Origin: Deltaproteobacteria bacterium
GTDB lineage: Bacteria; Desulfobacterota; DSM-4660; Desulfatiglandales; Desulfatiglandaceae
Assembly: GCA_022340265.1 (NCBI GenBank)
Contig: JAJDOH010000123.1
Coordinates: 1 to 62,351, forward strand
Direction: 5' to 3'
DNA: 62,351 nucleotides
Part shown: positions 26,229 through 35,087 of the stretch, piece by piece
Position numbering within the stretch: the first letter of the stretch is position 1
Layout: every line of letters begins with the position of its first letter
Notes under the pieces: model-generated
What the model saw: only the letters and a program-made list of their open reading frames with translations
What the model was told of the DNA's origin: nothing
Databases searched by the model: none
Made by a program: the position numbers and the translations under genes

Positions 26229-27173
26229 ATGAAAATCCTCTTCGCGGCCCCTGAAAGCGCATGGGGCGGATTCTTAGGCATGTTGCGTGCCAAAATGCCG
26301 GAGCATCATTTCGAGGCGACCGGACAATTCGGCGTGGAGAGTCTTGCCGGTGCCCATGTGCTGATTCCCACCATGGCCTTGATCACAAAGGAAACGCTTG
26401 CGACCCAGGACCGGCTCCGGCTGGTTCAACAATGCGGTTCGGGTCTCGAAAGCGTCGATGTGGTGGCGGCCAAAAAAATGGGCATCCGGGTAGCCAACGT
26501 GCCCACCGATATTTCCGGAAATGCGGATTCAGTGGCGGAACTGGCCATTTATCTGATGATCGGGCTTTCCAGAAAAATTCATGAAGCAGCAAGGCGCTTA
26601 GAAAAAGGGCTCATGGGAGAACCCCAGGGCATGGCGCTGCGGGGGAGAACCGTTGGCATTGTGGGTCTCGGCGGTATCGGACGAGCACTGGCACTCAGAC
26701 TCAAACCTTTTGGCGTGAAACTCCTGGGCATCAAACGTAGTGATCCCGCCGGTGCTAAAGACGCACTGGGCCTGGATTGGGCCGGAGGTCCCGGGCAACT
26801 TCACGAAATGCTCAGCAAATCCCATTACGTGGTGCTCTGCCTCCCCGTGACACCCGAAAGCGCAAACCTCATGGATCATAACGCTTTTTCGGCCATGAAG
26901 CCGGGGGCTTTCCTGATTAATGTTTCCAGAGGCGGCCTGGTCGATCGCAATGCCCTGGCCCATGCCCTTTCAAACAATCTCATCTCCGGGGCAGGCCTGG
27001 ATGTATTCTGGGAGGAACCGCCTGATCCTGATGATCCCATATTAGGGGAGAATGTCCTGGTCACGCCCCACATTGCCGGATCAACCGACGTTTCCATGCG
27101 GGGTATCGTGGCGGGCGTCGCCGAAAATATTCGGCGGATTGAACAGGGTAAAGAACCCTTAAATGCACAATAG
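26229..27173 (+). CDS. D-isomer-specific 2-hydroxyacid dehydrogenase
   Basis: This 314-residue NAD(P)-dependent dehydrogenase has the discontinuous family fold. The nucleotide loop is VGIVGLGGIGRALALRL, preceded by NADSVAELAIYLMIGLSR. The catalytic Arg lies in LINVSRGGLVD, the Glu in the DVFWEEPPDPDDP region, and the His in VTPHIAGSTD. It reduces a 2-keto acid or oxidises a D-2-hydroxyacid; phosphoglycerate, lactate and glyoxylate enzymes share these motifs. It diverges from the radical SAM operon and is followed five bases later by the TrpF-like gene, so those two form an operon. Confidence 0.85.
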   Translation: MKILFAAPESAWGGFLGMLRAKMPEHHFEATGQFGVESLAGAHVLIPTMALITKETLATQDRLRLVQQCGSGLESVDVVAAKKMGIRVANVPTDISGNADSVAELAIYLMIGLSRKIHEAARRLEKGLMGEPQGMALRGRTVGIVGLGGIGRALALRLKPFGVKLLGIKRSDPAGAKDALGLDWAGGPGQLHEMLSKSHYVVLCLPVTPESANLMDHNAFSAMKPGAFLINVSRGGLVDRNALAHALSNNLISGAGLDVFWEEPPDPDDPILGENVLVTPHIAGSTDVSMRGIVAGVAENIRRIEQGKEPLNAQ

Positions 27174-27178
27174 AGGAT

Positions 27179-28096
27179 ATGATGATCGTTCAAATATATG
27201 AAATCCAGACCCCTCAGGAAGCTGAAAAATGCATTGAACTGGGAGTGGATCATCTGGGAAGCGTCGTTCTGAGTTTAGATGCATGGCGCCGGCCAGTCCT
27301 GCGGGAGACGGTAAGTTTAACAGAAGGGACCCGGCACAAGAGCAGCATGATCCCCCTTTTTCGGGATCCGGACACCGTCTGCCGGCTGCTCGATTATTAC
27401 CGGCCCGATTACATCCATTTCTGCGATGCCATGACCGATCCAAAAGGAAAAATAGAGGATCTGGAAAAACATGTGGACTTTCAAATTTTCCTGAAGGAAA
27501 AGTTTCCGGAAATCGGTATGATCAGGACCATTCCCATTCCTCGAAAGGATGAAATGCCGGATTTTCCGTTCCAAGAGATTGCCGACGGCTTTGAAGCCAT
27601 CAGCCAATTCTTTCTCACCGACACCTGGATAAAGGACGCGCCCGTGGAAGGTTTTGTGGGCATTACCGGAGAGACGGTGGATGAAGAAATGGCCCGTGAG
27701 CTTGTCCGGAAAAGCGCCATTCCGGTGATTCTGGCAGGCGGCCTCTCCCCTCAAAACGTGCGGGATGCTTTAATGTCGGTTAAAGCAGCCGGTGCCGACA
27801 GTTGCACACAAACCAACCGCTTGGACCATTCGGGTTCGCCCATTCGATTCGAAAAGGATTTTGTGAAAGTCGGTGATTTTGTGAAAGCCGTACGAGAGGT
27901 GGATGCGCTGCTGCTGGAGGAAAAAACCGTACGGCTGGCGTCATTAAAAGCCCAATTACTGGACCGTGAAAAAGCCCTTCCGGCCCACTCCGTGCAGCCC
28001 CACCAGCTGCAGGTCATCGAAGCGCTGGAAGATCAGATAAGCGTTCTTGAAAAAGAGATTGCAGGTCTGGAACTCACAGCGGTTCCACCAAGATGA
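27179..28096 (+). CDS. TrpF-like TIM-barrel protein with coiled-coil tail
   Basis: Residues 1-235 resemble phosphoribosylanthranilate isomerase: CIELGVDHLGSVVLSLDAW near the start, a general-base-like Asp in FLTDTW, and the phosphate-binding IPVILAGGLSPQNVRDAL followed by AGADSCTQTN. The catalytic Cys of TrpF (KICGI) is replaced by Tyr (QIYEI), so true isomerase activity is unlikely. From about residue 240 a charged helix (EDQISVLEKEIAGLE) suggests a coiled coil absent from TrpF. No other trp gene is nearby. The function is unknown, perhaps a sugar-phosphate-binding enzyme coupled with the upstream dehydrogenase. Confidence 0.6.
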   Translation: MMIVQIYEIQTPQEAEKCIELGVDHLGSVVLSLDAWRRPVLRETVSLTEGTRHKSSMIPLFRDPDTVCRLLDYYRPDYIHFCDAMTDPKGKIEDLEKHVDFQIFLKEKFPEIGMIRTIPIPRKDEMPDFPFQEIADGFEAISQFFLTDTWIKDAPVEGFVGITGETVDEEMARELVRKSAIPVILAGGLSPQNVRDALMSVKAAGADSCTQTNRLDHSGSPIRFEKDFVKVGDFVKAVREVDALLLEEKTVRLASLKAQLLDREKALPAHSVQPHQLQVIEALEDQISVLEKEIAGLELTAVPPR

Positions 28097-28278
28097 AATC
28101 CTTTTTCTAAATGATCCATGGCTTTACGTTTCGCCCATTGATACTTCTCTGCTTTTTCAACGGTTTTCAGCAATTCAGCACTGAGCATCCCACTGATGGA
28201 AGTTTGCTTGTGGGCAGCCAATACCTTAACCTTTTGAATCAATTTTTTGTCGATACTCAGCGTGATATTTTGTTTCAT
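28033..28278 (-). CDS. Ribbon-helix-helix antitoxin-like protein (DUF6364-like), orphan
   Basis: This 81-residue protein starts MKQNITLSIDKKLIQKVKVLAAH, the ribbon-helix-helix opening of VapB-type antitoxins, and continues to EKGFHLGG. After that point the C-terminus does not look like the family, and it is read antisense through the end of the TrpF-like gene. No PIN-domain toxin follows. ATG 28278 is chosen because the family normally starts there, although the frame opens nine codons earlier. It is probably a surviving antitoxin fragment of a lost TA pair. Confidence 0.6.
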   Translation of the reverse strand: MKQNITLSIDKKLIQKVKVLAAHKQTSISGMLSAELLKTVEKAEKYQWAKRKAMDHLEKGFHLGGTAVSSRPAISFSRTLI

Positions 28279-28320
28279 GGCATTTGAACCCCTTTCTGGC
28301 CCCAACTAAAGCACATAATT

Positions 28321-28351
28321 CACATATGGCACGTATTTTACGTGAAGTCAA
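28321..28351 (-). promoter_or_regulatory. Antitoxin promoter with palindromic operator
   Basis: On the minus strand a TTGACT -35 box (28351-28346) is followed by the perfect palindrome CACGTA-N3-TACGTG (28330-28344) and then by CATATG/TATGTG, a weak -10 box at about the right distance. A palindrome between the -35 and -10 boxes is the usual autoregulatory operator of antitoxin genes. Confidence 0.4.
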
Positions 28352-28438
28352 GGGGTTGGTCTTGAGGTGAGGGAAGGGGAATCAAGCGGAGGCGGTAAAC
28401 GGGTTGGGATCGTTTTTGGCTTGATCAATGGCGGCGAC

Positions 28439-29467
28439 CTAAAAGAGTTTCCCCTGTAAGGACGTTGTGGTTTCCCTCACTTCCAGGTGCAGATGAAGAT
28501 AGGCCCGCCGCGTGGCAACCCGTCCCTGAGGGGTCCGTTTGATGTACCCGCTTTGAATCAGGAAGGGTTCATAGACATCCTCGATGGTGTCCTTTTCCTC
28601 CCCCACGGCGGCACAAAGGCTGCTGAGCCCGATGGGTCCTCCGTCAAATTTTTCGATGATGGTGTGCATGATGAACCGGTCCATCTTGTCAAGGCCCTGA
28701 TCGTCCACTTCCAGCATGTCCAGCGCACGGCTTGCCACCTTCTGCGTAATAACCCCGTCCGCCTCCACCTCCGCAAAATCCCGCACCCGACGTAGCAGCC
28801 GGTTGGCGATTCGCGGTGTTCCCCGGGCCCGTTTGGCGATTTCAAGGGCACCTTTATCCTTAATGGGAATCTCCAGGATACCGGCGGACCGCACAACGAT
28901 CTTGTAAAGGTCTTCCGGTTCATAGAAATCGAGGCGCAGAATCACACCGAACCGGTCCCTCAAGGGGGGGGTCAACAACCCCGCACGGGTGGTGGCACCC
29001 ACCAGCGTAAAGGGTGGTAGGGGAATTTTCATGGTCCGGGCCGAAGGGCCCTGTCCGATGATGATATCCAGTTCATAGTCTTCCATGGCCGGATACAGAA
29101 TTTCTTCCACCACGTGATTGAGACGATGGATTTCATCGATGAACAGCACGTCTTTGGGTTGAAGATTTGTCAGGATGGCGGCCAGGTCCCCCGGTTTTTC
29201 GATTACCGGGCCGGAAGTGCTTCGAATGTTCACCCCCAGCTCCCCTGCGATGATGTGGGAAAGGGATGTTTTTCCCAATCCCGGACTGCCGTGAAACAGT
29301 ACATGGTCCAGTGCTTCCTCCCGCCCCTTTGCAGCCGCAATAAAGACGGACAGATTCCGCTTCATATCCGTCTGTCCCACATACTCCGCAAGGGTCCTGG
29401 GTCTTAAACTGATTTCAGCCGGTATTTCTTCGGGCTGGAGGTCGGGGTCTATAATGCGCTCTTCCAT
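28439..29467 (-). CDS. ruvB: Holliday junction branch-migration ATPase RuvB
   Basis: This 342-residue AAA+ motor has the RuvB start ([13 protein letters not shown]), Walker [13 protein letters not shown], Walker [11 protein letters not shown], sensor [18 protein letters not shown] and the C-terminal winged helix ending in [12 protein letters not shown]. It drives branch migration of Holliday junctions with RuvA during recombinational repair. The length is normal for the family. It is last in the yebC-ruvC-ruvA-ruvB run and starts 11 bases after the ruvA stop. Confidence 0.97.
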   Translation of the reverse strand: MEERIIDPDLQPEEIPAEISLRPRTLAEYVGQTDMKRNLSVFIAAAKGREEALDHVLFHGSPGLGKTSLSHIIAGELGVNIRSTSGPVIEKPGDLAAILTNLQPKDVLFIDEIHRLNHVVEEILYPAMEDYELDIIIGQGPSARTMKIPLPPFTLVGATTRAGLLTPPLRDRFGVILRLDFYEPEDLYKIVVRSAGILEIPIKDKGALEIAKRARGTPRIANRLLRRVRDFAEVEADGVITQKVASRALDMLEVDDQGLDKMDRFIMHTIIEKFDGGPIGLSSLCAAVGEEKDTIEDVYEPFLIQSGYIKRTPQGRVATRRAYLHLHLEVRETTTSLQGKLF

Positions 29468-29478
29468 AAAGATCCGTT

Positions 29479-30081
29479 TCAGGCCAGGATTTTAAGACTT
29501 TCTTTGATCAGGCCTTCCAGGGTTTTATCTTTCACCCGAATTTTGGCCTTTTCCATGGCGGCCCTGGCCATTTTGGCCGAATAACCCAGGTTTATGAGGG
29601 CCGACAGCGTATCTTCCATGGCTCTTTCGGTTCCCGCTTCGCTGGTCACTGAAGGCGGCATTGCAGCATCTTCTGAAAAAGTGGCGGCACGGTCTTTGAG
29701 CTCCAGGGCAATCCTTTCCGCCGTTTTCCTGCCGATTCCCGGAATGACCTGCAACCGCGGGGCATCTCCCGCGGCAATGGCGCGCAGCAACTCCTCCGCG
29801 CCCATGCCGGAAAGAATATTGGCTGACAGTTTGGGACCGATCCCCGAAACGGAGACCAGCATCAAAAAAAGACTTTTCTCAAGTTTCGTGGAGAATCCAA
29901 AAAGAACCAGTGCGTCTTCCCTCACGTGGGTGTGGATATGGAGACTGATGGGTCCATTTTTTTCGGGAAGGACGTAAAAGGTGGACAGGGGAACAAAAAC
30001 CTCATAGCCCACGCCCCCCACCTGAACAATGATGGACTGGGTTGATTTTTCAAAGAGGGTACCGCTCAAATGTGAAATCAT
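29479..30081 (-). CDS. ruvA: Holliday junction DNA helicase subunit RuvA
   Basis: This 200-residue protein begins [12 protein letters not shown], the OB-fold of RuvA, followed by two helix-hairpin-helix motifs ([15 protein letters not shown] and [16 protein letters not shown]) and a C-terminal RuvB-binding domain ([16 protein letters not shown]). It grips the four-way junction as a tetramer and loads RuvB. The frame is open far upstream over ruvC; ATG 30081, four bases after the ruvC stop, gives the correct N-terminus. Confidence 0.97.
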   Translation of the reverse strand: MISHLSGTLFEKSTQSIIVQVGGVGYEVFVPLSTFYVLPEKNGPISLHIHTHVREDALVLFGFSTKLEKSLFLMLVSVSGIGPKLSANILSGMGAEELLRAIAAGDAPRLQVIPGIGRKTAERIALELKDRAATFSEDAAMPPSVTSEAGTERAMEDTLSALINLGYSAKMARAAMEKAKIRVKDKTLEGLIKESLKILA

Positions 30082-30085
30082 GGGT

Positions 30086-30589
30086 TCATTTTCCCCGGGA
30101 TTTTTCCTGGAGCATTCTAAGTCTGGAACTGTTAATGTGACAGATGGCTGTGGCCAGCGCATCGGAAGCATCGATGGGCACCTGCTTTTTGAGTCCCAGA
30201 ATGGCGTTGACCATGGATCGCACCTGCTCCTTGTCAGCCCTGCCGTAGCCCACAACCGATTTTTTGATTTCCAGTGGTGTGTATTCGAAAACTGAAATAT
30301 CATGCTGACCGGCTGCCGCCAGGATGGCACCGCGGGCGTGTCCCAGTTTGAGGGAACTTCTGGCATTTTTTGCATAGAACAGATCTTCAACTGCCATGGC
30401 ATCGGGCCCGAAACGTTCCAGAAGTTCCACGATTCCCTGGAAAACCCTGTGGATTTTCCGGGGAAAAGGCATTTTTTCGGGGAGCTTGATGAGACCTGCC
30501 TCGATAAAGGATATCTGACGGTTTTTCTCTTCCAGCAGGCCGTAACCGGTAATCCTTGAGCCGGGATCCACCCCCAGCACCCGCATCAA
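30086..30589 (-). CDS. ruvC: Crossover junction endodeoxyribonuclease RuvC
   Basis: This 167-residue resolvase has the RNase H-like fold and the catalytic acidic residues: Asp in [13 protein letters not shown], Glu in [10 protein letters not shown], and the paired Asp in [13 protein letters not shown]. It nicks Holliday junctions symmetrically after RuvAB migration. Its ATG overlaps the yebC stop in an ATGA arrangement, the common deltaproteobacterial order. Confidence 0.97.
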   Translation of the reverse strand: MMRVLGVDPGSRITGYGLLEEKNRQISFIEAGLIKLPEKMPFPRKIHRVFQGIVELLERFGPDAMAVEDLFYAKNARSSLKLGHARGAILAAAGQHDISVFEYTPLEIKKSVVGYGRADKEQVRSMVNAILGLKKQVPIDASDALATAICHINSSRLRMLQEKSRGK

Positions 30590-31332
30590 CTCATGGCCTC
30601 CATCACATCGTCGGCAATGTCGAAATTGGCGTAGACGTGGCTGACGTCGTCATGGTCTTCAAGTGCCTGCATCAGATTGATCATCTGCTGGGCTTTTTTG
30701 CCTTCCACTTTAACCGTATTTTTGGGGATTTTGGTGACTTCGGCAAGGGTGTATGGCAACTCCGCATCATCGATGGCTTTTTTCACCGCCTCAAAATCAG
30801 AGGGCGCCGTTACAACCTCAAACTCCGTTTCCTCTTCCTTGACGTCTTCGGCGCCCGCTTCCAGGGCCAGGTCAATGAGATGCTCTTCATCCACTTGATC
30901 TTTTTCAAGCACAATCAGTCCGCGTTGCTCGAAAATCCAGGCAACGCATCCCGGTTCGCCCAGATTCCCGCCGTTTCGCTCAAAAAGGTGTTTGATATCG
31001 GCCACGGACCTGTTCTTGTTGTCGGTCAGACAATCCACCAGCACCGCGGAACCGCCGGGGCCGTAACCTTCATAACTGGCCTCTTCATAACTTACCCCTT
31101 CCAGTTCACCGGTACCCTTTTTGATACCCCTTTCGATGTTCTCCTTGGGCATGTTCTCCGCTTTTGCCGCGGCGATGGCGGTTCGGAGCCTGGGGTTGCC
31201 TTCCGGGTCACCTCCTCCCATACGGGCGGCCACGGTAATTTCTTTGATGAGCTTGGTAAATATTTTGCCTCTTTTGGCGTCGGCCGCACCCTTCTTGTGT
31301 TTGATGGAACTCCATTTTGAATGACCGGACAT
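30586..31332 (-). CDS. yebC: YebC/PmpR family protein (TACO1-like)
   Basis: This 248-residue protein starts [20 protein letters not shown], the family hallmark, with [18 protein letters not shown] in the middle. The family was described as transcriptional regulators and, more recently, as helpers of translation through proline-rich stretches. It is first gene of the ruv operon, with GGAGGAG eight bases before the ATG. A role in ruv expression is not shown by the sequence. Confidence 0.95.
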   Translation of the reverse strand: MSGHSKWSSIKHKKGAADAKRGKIFTKLIKEITVAARMGGGDPEGNPRLRTAIAAAKAENMPKENIERGIKKGTGELEGVSYEEASYEGYGPGGSAVLVDCLTDNKNRSVADIKHLFERNGGNLGEPGCVAWIFEQRGLIVLEKDQVDEEHLIDLALEAGAEDVKEEETEFEVVTAPSDFEAVKKAIDDAELPYTLAEVTKIPKNTVKVEGKKAQQMINLMQALEDHDDVSHVYANFDIADDVMEAMS

Positions 31333-31403
31333 AAGTGTTCTCCTCCATTGTGGTCCATTGATGACCGATGATCAGCCTTGGGAATTGGATCTTCCCTTTG
31401 CCT

Positions 31404-32003
31404 TCAATTCATAATAAATCCTGTTGCCACCAGGTACACCTCCCGGCTTCGCTTTCGGGTGGCTTTTGGTCTGAAAAGCCGAATCTGCTTGAAAGCAGGC
31501 GTAAGGTCTGATTTGAAACTCTTAAGGGATTCGCCTTCGAAGATCTTGCAGGCAAAATGCCCTTTGCTCTTTAAAAGCATTCGGGCAATCTCAGCGGCCC
31601 TTTCCGCCAGAAACAGGGATCTGCTGGCGTCGGTATCCCGAATGCCCGTTGTGGGCGGGGCCAGATCGCTCAAAACAACGTTTCTGGGTTCAATTCGTGC
31701 CGCCAGCTGTTCCAGCTCAACGGTTTCAATATCCGCCGCCATGTATGTGAAATTGGGCGGGTTAAAGGCTTTGGGCTTCTGCAGATCGATCCCCACCACA
31801 TCCCCTCCCTTTCCCACTTTCCATATGGCGTATTGGGACCATGAGCCCGGAAAGCACCCCAGATCCAGCACCTTGTCGTTCCTGCGAATCAGCTTGAATT
31901 TGCTGTCTATTTCCTGAAGCTTGTATACGGAACGTGCACGCCACTTTTCCTTTCTGGCCTTCTCCGTATAATGATCATCCCATCGATTTGATTTCATTTG
32001 CAT
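31404..32003 (-). CDS. rlmE: 23S rRNA 2'-O-methyltransferase RlmE (FtsJ/RrmJ)
   Basis: This protein of about 199 residues has the SAM-binding loop VLDLGCFPGSWSQYA and the K-D-K-E tetrad: Lys in RARSVYKLQEID, Asp in VLSDLAPPTTG, Lys in FACKIFEG and Glu in SREVYLV. It methylates U2552 of 23S rRNA. A TTG at 32033 is also in frame, but ATG 32003 (or 31997) gives the usual N-terminus SNRWDDHYTEKARKE. It diverges from the MoxR gene across a short shared promoter region. Confidence 0.9.
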   Translation of the reverse strand: MQMKSNRWDDHYTEKARKEKWRARSVYKLQEIDSKFKLIRRNDKVLDLGCFPGSWSQYAIWKVGKGGDVVGIDLQKPKAFNPPNFTYMAADIETVELEQLAARIEPRNVVLSDLAPPTTGIRDTDASRSLFLAERAAEIARMLLKSKGHFACKIFEGESLKSFKSDLTPAFKQIRLFRPKATRKRSREVYLVATGFIMN

Positions 32004-32027
32004 ATATTTATCACAGATATACCCCCT

Positions 32028-32056
32028 TTGCAAAAAAAAATGAATTGTAATAGAAT
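32028..32056 (+). promoter_or_regulatory. Sigma-70-type promoter for the MoxR operon
   Basis: TTGCAA (32028-32033) and TAGAAT (32051-32056) are separated by 17 bases, with an A-tract in the spacer. Each hexamer matches consensus at five of six positions. Transcription would start near 32063, before an AAGGAGG site and the ATG at 32091. Confidence 0.6.
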
Positions 32057-32090
32057 ACTCTGTTCGAAATTAAGGAGGTTCAAAAACCGT

Positions 32091-32963
32091 ATGGAACAAG
32101 TGATGATTGACGGCGTGACCCTCAACCTTTGCGAACCCGACCAGGTTCCATTGAAATGGGTCGGCCATCAGGAAATGGTCATCCAGGTACTGGCGGCCTG
32201 GCTGGTCATCGGTGATGAAGATCTGCCGCTGAGCCCCAGGTTGGTGGGCAAACCGGGAGTGGGAAAAACCACCCTGGCCTATCACGCGGGAAAAACCCTC
32301 AACCGGCCGGTTTATCTGTTTCAATCCACCATGGATACAAGGCCTGAAGATTTGATTATTACACCGGTTATTTCCGAAAGGGGAAAAATCAAGTACGTGG
32401 CAAGTCCGGTGGTATCGGCCATGATCAAAGGGGGTGTCGCGGTGATCGATGAAGGAAACCGCATGAGTGAAAAAAGCTGGGCGTCCCTGGCACCGCTCCT
32501 GGACAGCCGGCGTTATGTGGAATCCATCGTAGCGGGAATCAAGATCAAAGCCCATCCGGAATTTCGTCTCTGCACCACCATGAACGACGACGCCAGTACC
32601 TTTGAACTGCCCGAATACATCCATTCCCGACTGCAGCCTCAGATTCATATCGATTTTCCGGAAGAAGATGAGGAAAAACTGATTCTGAAAACCAATCTCC
32701 CCTTTGCCGACGAGGAGATCCTTCATTACGTGGTGGCGTTTCTTCAGGCGGCCCACCGGGCCGATGAGCGATATTCCGTTAGAGATGGCATCAATATGGC
32801 GCGGTATGCCCTGAAAAGAATTTCAAAGGAGAAAGGGCCGCGTTCCGAGGCTTCGCCTGAAACCGTCGTCAAATTCCTCAAAGAAGCGGCATCAATGGTG
32901 CTGGATGTACCGGCCGCCGACTATTTTGCCGAACTGGTGGACCGTCTTGGACAGGATCGCTGA
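32091..32963 (+). CDS. MoxR-type AAA+ ATPase
   Basis: This 290-residue AAA+ protein has Walker A LVGKPGVGKTTLAYHAG, Walker B GVAVIDEGNRM, and sensor-1 FRLCTTMNDDASTFELPEYIHSRL, the MoxR/RavA arrangement. The long frame begins at 31998, but ATG 32091 follows AAGGAGG. MoxR ATPases are chaperones that activate or assemble partner proteins, typically VWA-domain proteins. No VWA gene is present; the next gene, overlapping this one, is a large unknown protein that is the likely partner. Confidence 0.85.
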   Translation: MEQVMIDGVTLNLCEPDQVPLKWVGHQEMVIQVLAAWLVIGDEDLPLSPRLVGKPGVGKTTLAYHAGKTLNRPVYLFQSTMDTRPEDLIITPVISERGKIKYVASPVVSAMIKGGVAVIDEGNRMSEKSWASLAPLLDSRRYVESIVAGIKIKAHPEFRLCTTMNDDASTFELPEYIHSRLQPQIHIDFPEEDEEKLILKTNLPFADEEILHYVVAFLQAAHRADERYSVRDGINMARYALKRISKEKGPRSEASPETVVKFLKEAASMVLDVPAADYFAELVDRLGQDR

Positions 32964-34758
32964 AATCAGCTGGCACGGCATTCGGATGGTTCCCATCCTT
33001 CACAATCATCTGGAGTTTGCCATGGTGGTGAAAGGCCTTTTTGAATCCTTTCGCCCGGACCATGTGGCCGTAGAATACCCCCACACGCTGAAGACCCGGA
33101 TTTTGCAGGGTATCCGGCGTCTTCCCCTGCTGTCGGTGGTACACTACGAGGGAAATGACGGCGCATTTGTGTATCTCCCCCTGGAACCCTGCGACGCCCA
33201 GGTGGAAGCGGTACGCCTGGCACTGGCCCACGACATCCCCGTTCATTTTATCGACCGGGACACGGAAGGCTATCCCCTGGATCACACGCCCATGCCCGAC
33301 ACTTACGCCATAACCCGCATCGGGCATGATGCCTACTGCCGCGCTTACATGGAAACCTATCGCCATGTTAACCCCTCGGCTGAAGACACCCTTCGGGAAA
33401 AGACCATGGCCTGGCATCTGCGGGAACTGGCAAAATCCGGAAAAAGAGTTCTGTTTGTTTGCGGTTTGAGCCATGTAAACGGAATTCTGGAGATGCTGGA
33501 CCGTCCCCAGGCGACCGTCATCGGCCGACGGTCCCGTGAAAAGGTGGGGCTGGCCCATCTACATCGGGAATCCAGCCGGGAGATCATGACAGAGATGCCA
33601 TTTCTGCAGACGATCTGGGAACGCCAACGCACGCGACGCGAAATACCCGATCGAATGCAGGTGCAGATGACGCTATTAAGGGCGGCCGAGAAAAGATACT
33701 GGAAAAACAGCAAAGAAAAAGTCTCCCGAATTCAGTTAAAAATCCTCAACCGGTTCGCTCGAAATTATGCGCTGTTGAACCAGAAACTATTACCTGACTT
33801 TTACCAGTTGATTGTGGCGTCGCGGGGGGCCGTGGATGACAATTTCGCCTACGAAGTGTGGGATCTGGGAAGCGATTATCCCTGGCAAACGGAGAACCCG
33901 GGGCTATCCGTTCTCCGGCTGAGAGGTGAAGACCTCTTTCTGGATCGAAAACGGATTCGGTTTCATCGGCAGTTCAAGACCCTGCGCCGACGCCTGATTC
34001 CGGTACCGGTCAAAGATAAACGGAAGAGAGGCGACCCGGAAAAATGGAAAAAGGATTTCAGCGGCAATGCAATCTGCTCCTATCCGCCTGAAGATGTGGC
34101 CGTTGAAGGGTATGGGCACTATTTGAAAAAGAAAGCCCTGGGGATTAAACGGGAGGAAAACGTTCGCGTTGAACCTTTTTCCTGTTCCCTCATGGACGGC
34201 ATCGATATTCGGGAGACCATCAGGGATTGGTCAAGCGGAAAGCTGTACGTCAAGTCGGGGCTGCCGCTCAAGGGAAAAGTGGGTTCCGTGGTGGTTATTT
34301 TTGATCCCGATTTTCCAAAGGACGGCAAAGAGAATTTTCCCTGGTGCGTGACCTGGCTGGGCGAACACAGCCAGGAATCGGATATGGCCTTTTACAGCAC
34401 ACCGGCGGGAGAGGTCATGGACGGCCCGGGCATTTCCAGGTGCCAGTACGGGGGCTTCATGCTGAGCTACCCGCCCCTTCGCGTCTACGATATCTGGCAG
34501 GATTCATTTTTCAGCGCGGCGCGGAACAAGCCGGAAAGGCTCCTCATGGCCGCCATCGATTACAGCCTTGAAAAGCATGTGGTCTACCTGGCCGCCAAGC
34601 CCCCTTCCGGCTGGTGTCAGAGCATGGCGGCACGGCTGGGAAAAAAGATTGTCTATCTCCCTTTGGGAACCTTTTCTCCGGTCGCCCTCAAGAAAATTCG
34701 CCAATTTCATGTGCTGGACGGCCATGGCGTGCGGCGGTATGCAAAGGATTATCTGTAG
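32905..34758 (+). CDS. Large protein of unknown function, MoxR partner
   Basis: I do not recognise this family. The first 200 residues form an alpha/beta region (VPILHNHLEFAMVVKGLFESFRPDHVAVEYP, later RVLFVCGLSHVNGILEML) that loosely recalls TraB/ChaN-like folds with His and Glu residues. A basic middle (KVSRIQLKILNRFARNYALLN) follows. The C-terminal 200 residues hold conserved-looking blocks (VVIFDPDFP, WCVTWLGEHSQESDMAFYSTP, YGGFMLSYPPLRVYDIWQD). No signal peptide is seen. The start is uncertain: ATG 32905 overlaps the MoxR gene by 59 bases, TTG 32947 by 17 bases. It is probably the target or co-worker of the MoxR ATPase. Confidence 0.6.
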   Translation: MYRPPTILPNWWTVLDRIAEISWHGIRMVPILHNHLEFAMVVKGLFESFRPDHVAVEYPHTLKTRILQGIRRLPLLSVVHYEGNDGAFVYLPLEPCDAQVEAVRLALAHDIPVHFIDRDTEGYPLDHTPMPDTYAITRIGHDAYCRAYMETYRHVNPSAEDTLREKTMAWHLRELAKSGKRVLFVCGLSHVNGILEMLDRPQATVIGRRSREKVGLAHLHRESSREIMTEMPFLQTIWERQRTRREIPDRMQVQMTLLRAAEKRYWKNSKEKVSRIQLKILNRFARNYALLNQKLLPDFYQLIVASRGAVDDNFAYEVWDLGSDYPWQTENPGLSVLRLRGEDLFLDRKRIRFHRQFKTLRRRLIPVPVKDKRKRGDPEKWKKDFSGNAICSYPPEDVAVEGYGHYLKKKALGIKREENVRVEPFSCSLMDGIDIRETIRDWSSGKLYVKSGLPLKGKVGSVVVIFDPDFPKDGKENFPWCVTWLGEHSQESDMAFYSTPAGEVMDGPGISRCQYGGFMLSYPPLRVYDIWQDSFFSAARNKPERLLMAAIDYSLEKHVVYLAAKPPSGWCQSMAARLGKKIVYLPLGTFSPVALKKIRQFHVLDGHGVRRYAKDYL

Positions 34759-35087
34759 AAGTCCGGCAAAATCCCGGTCCGCTATGTGACCTTGACCAGA
34801 ATTTGGCGAAAAGGAATGCTGAGAGTGCTACGATACAAGATATGGTGGCTTTCAAGTAGTTGGCCTGAATTCACAGTGCCTGGACAATGCTGATCGCAAA
34901 TAGTTGAAATCTCCGTTTTAGCGTATTTCCCAACTGTCTTGAGATCCGTGTGGTCCTTGATGATTTGCAACTGAGATTCAGACAAACCCTTTTCCATTTA
35001 TGAACTGGCAACAGCTACTGTGTGTTGTTCCGTCATACAGGGGTAAGTCAACGCCGGGAAAAGAAAGTAGATTGGCGGGAAAAAGGA
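34759..35087. other. Intergenic gap with a doubtful 71-codon minus-strand frame
   Basis: These 329 bases lie between convergent genes. A minus-strand frame at 34782-34997 (starting MEKGLSESQLQIIKDHTDLK) has a helical beginning but no clear ribosome site, and its later part looks like noise. It may be the 5' piece of a decayed gene. No terminator with a T-run was found. Confidence 0.3.

Noticed and set aside
27179-28096. Tryptophan biosynthesis gene trpF
   Set aside because: The catalytic Cys is missing, the protein is about 100 residues longer than TrpF, and no other trp gene is near.
28325-28342. A sigma-54-like TGGCACG-N4-TTAC on the plus strand
   Set aside because: The -12 GC is replaced by AC, and no plus-strand gene lies downstream; the symmetry is better explained as an antitoxin operator.
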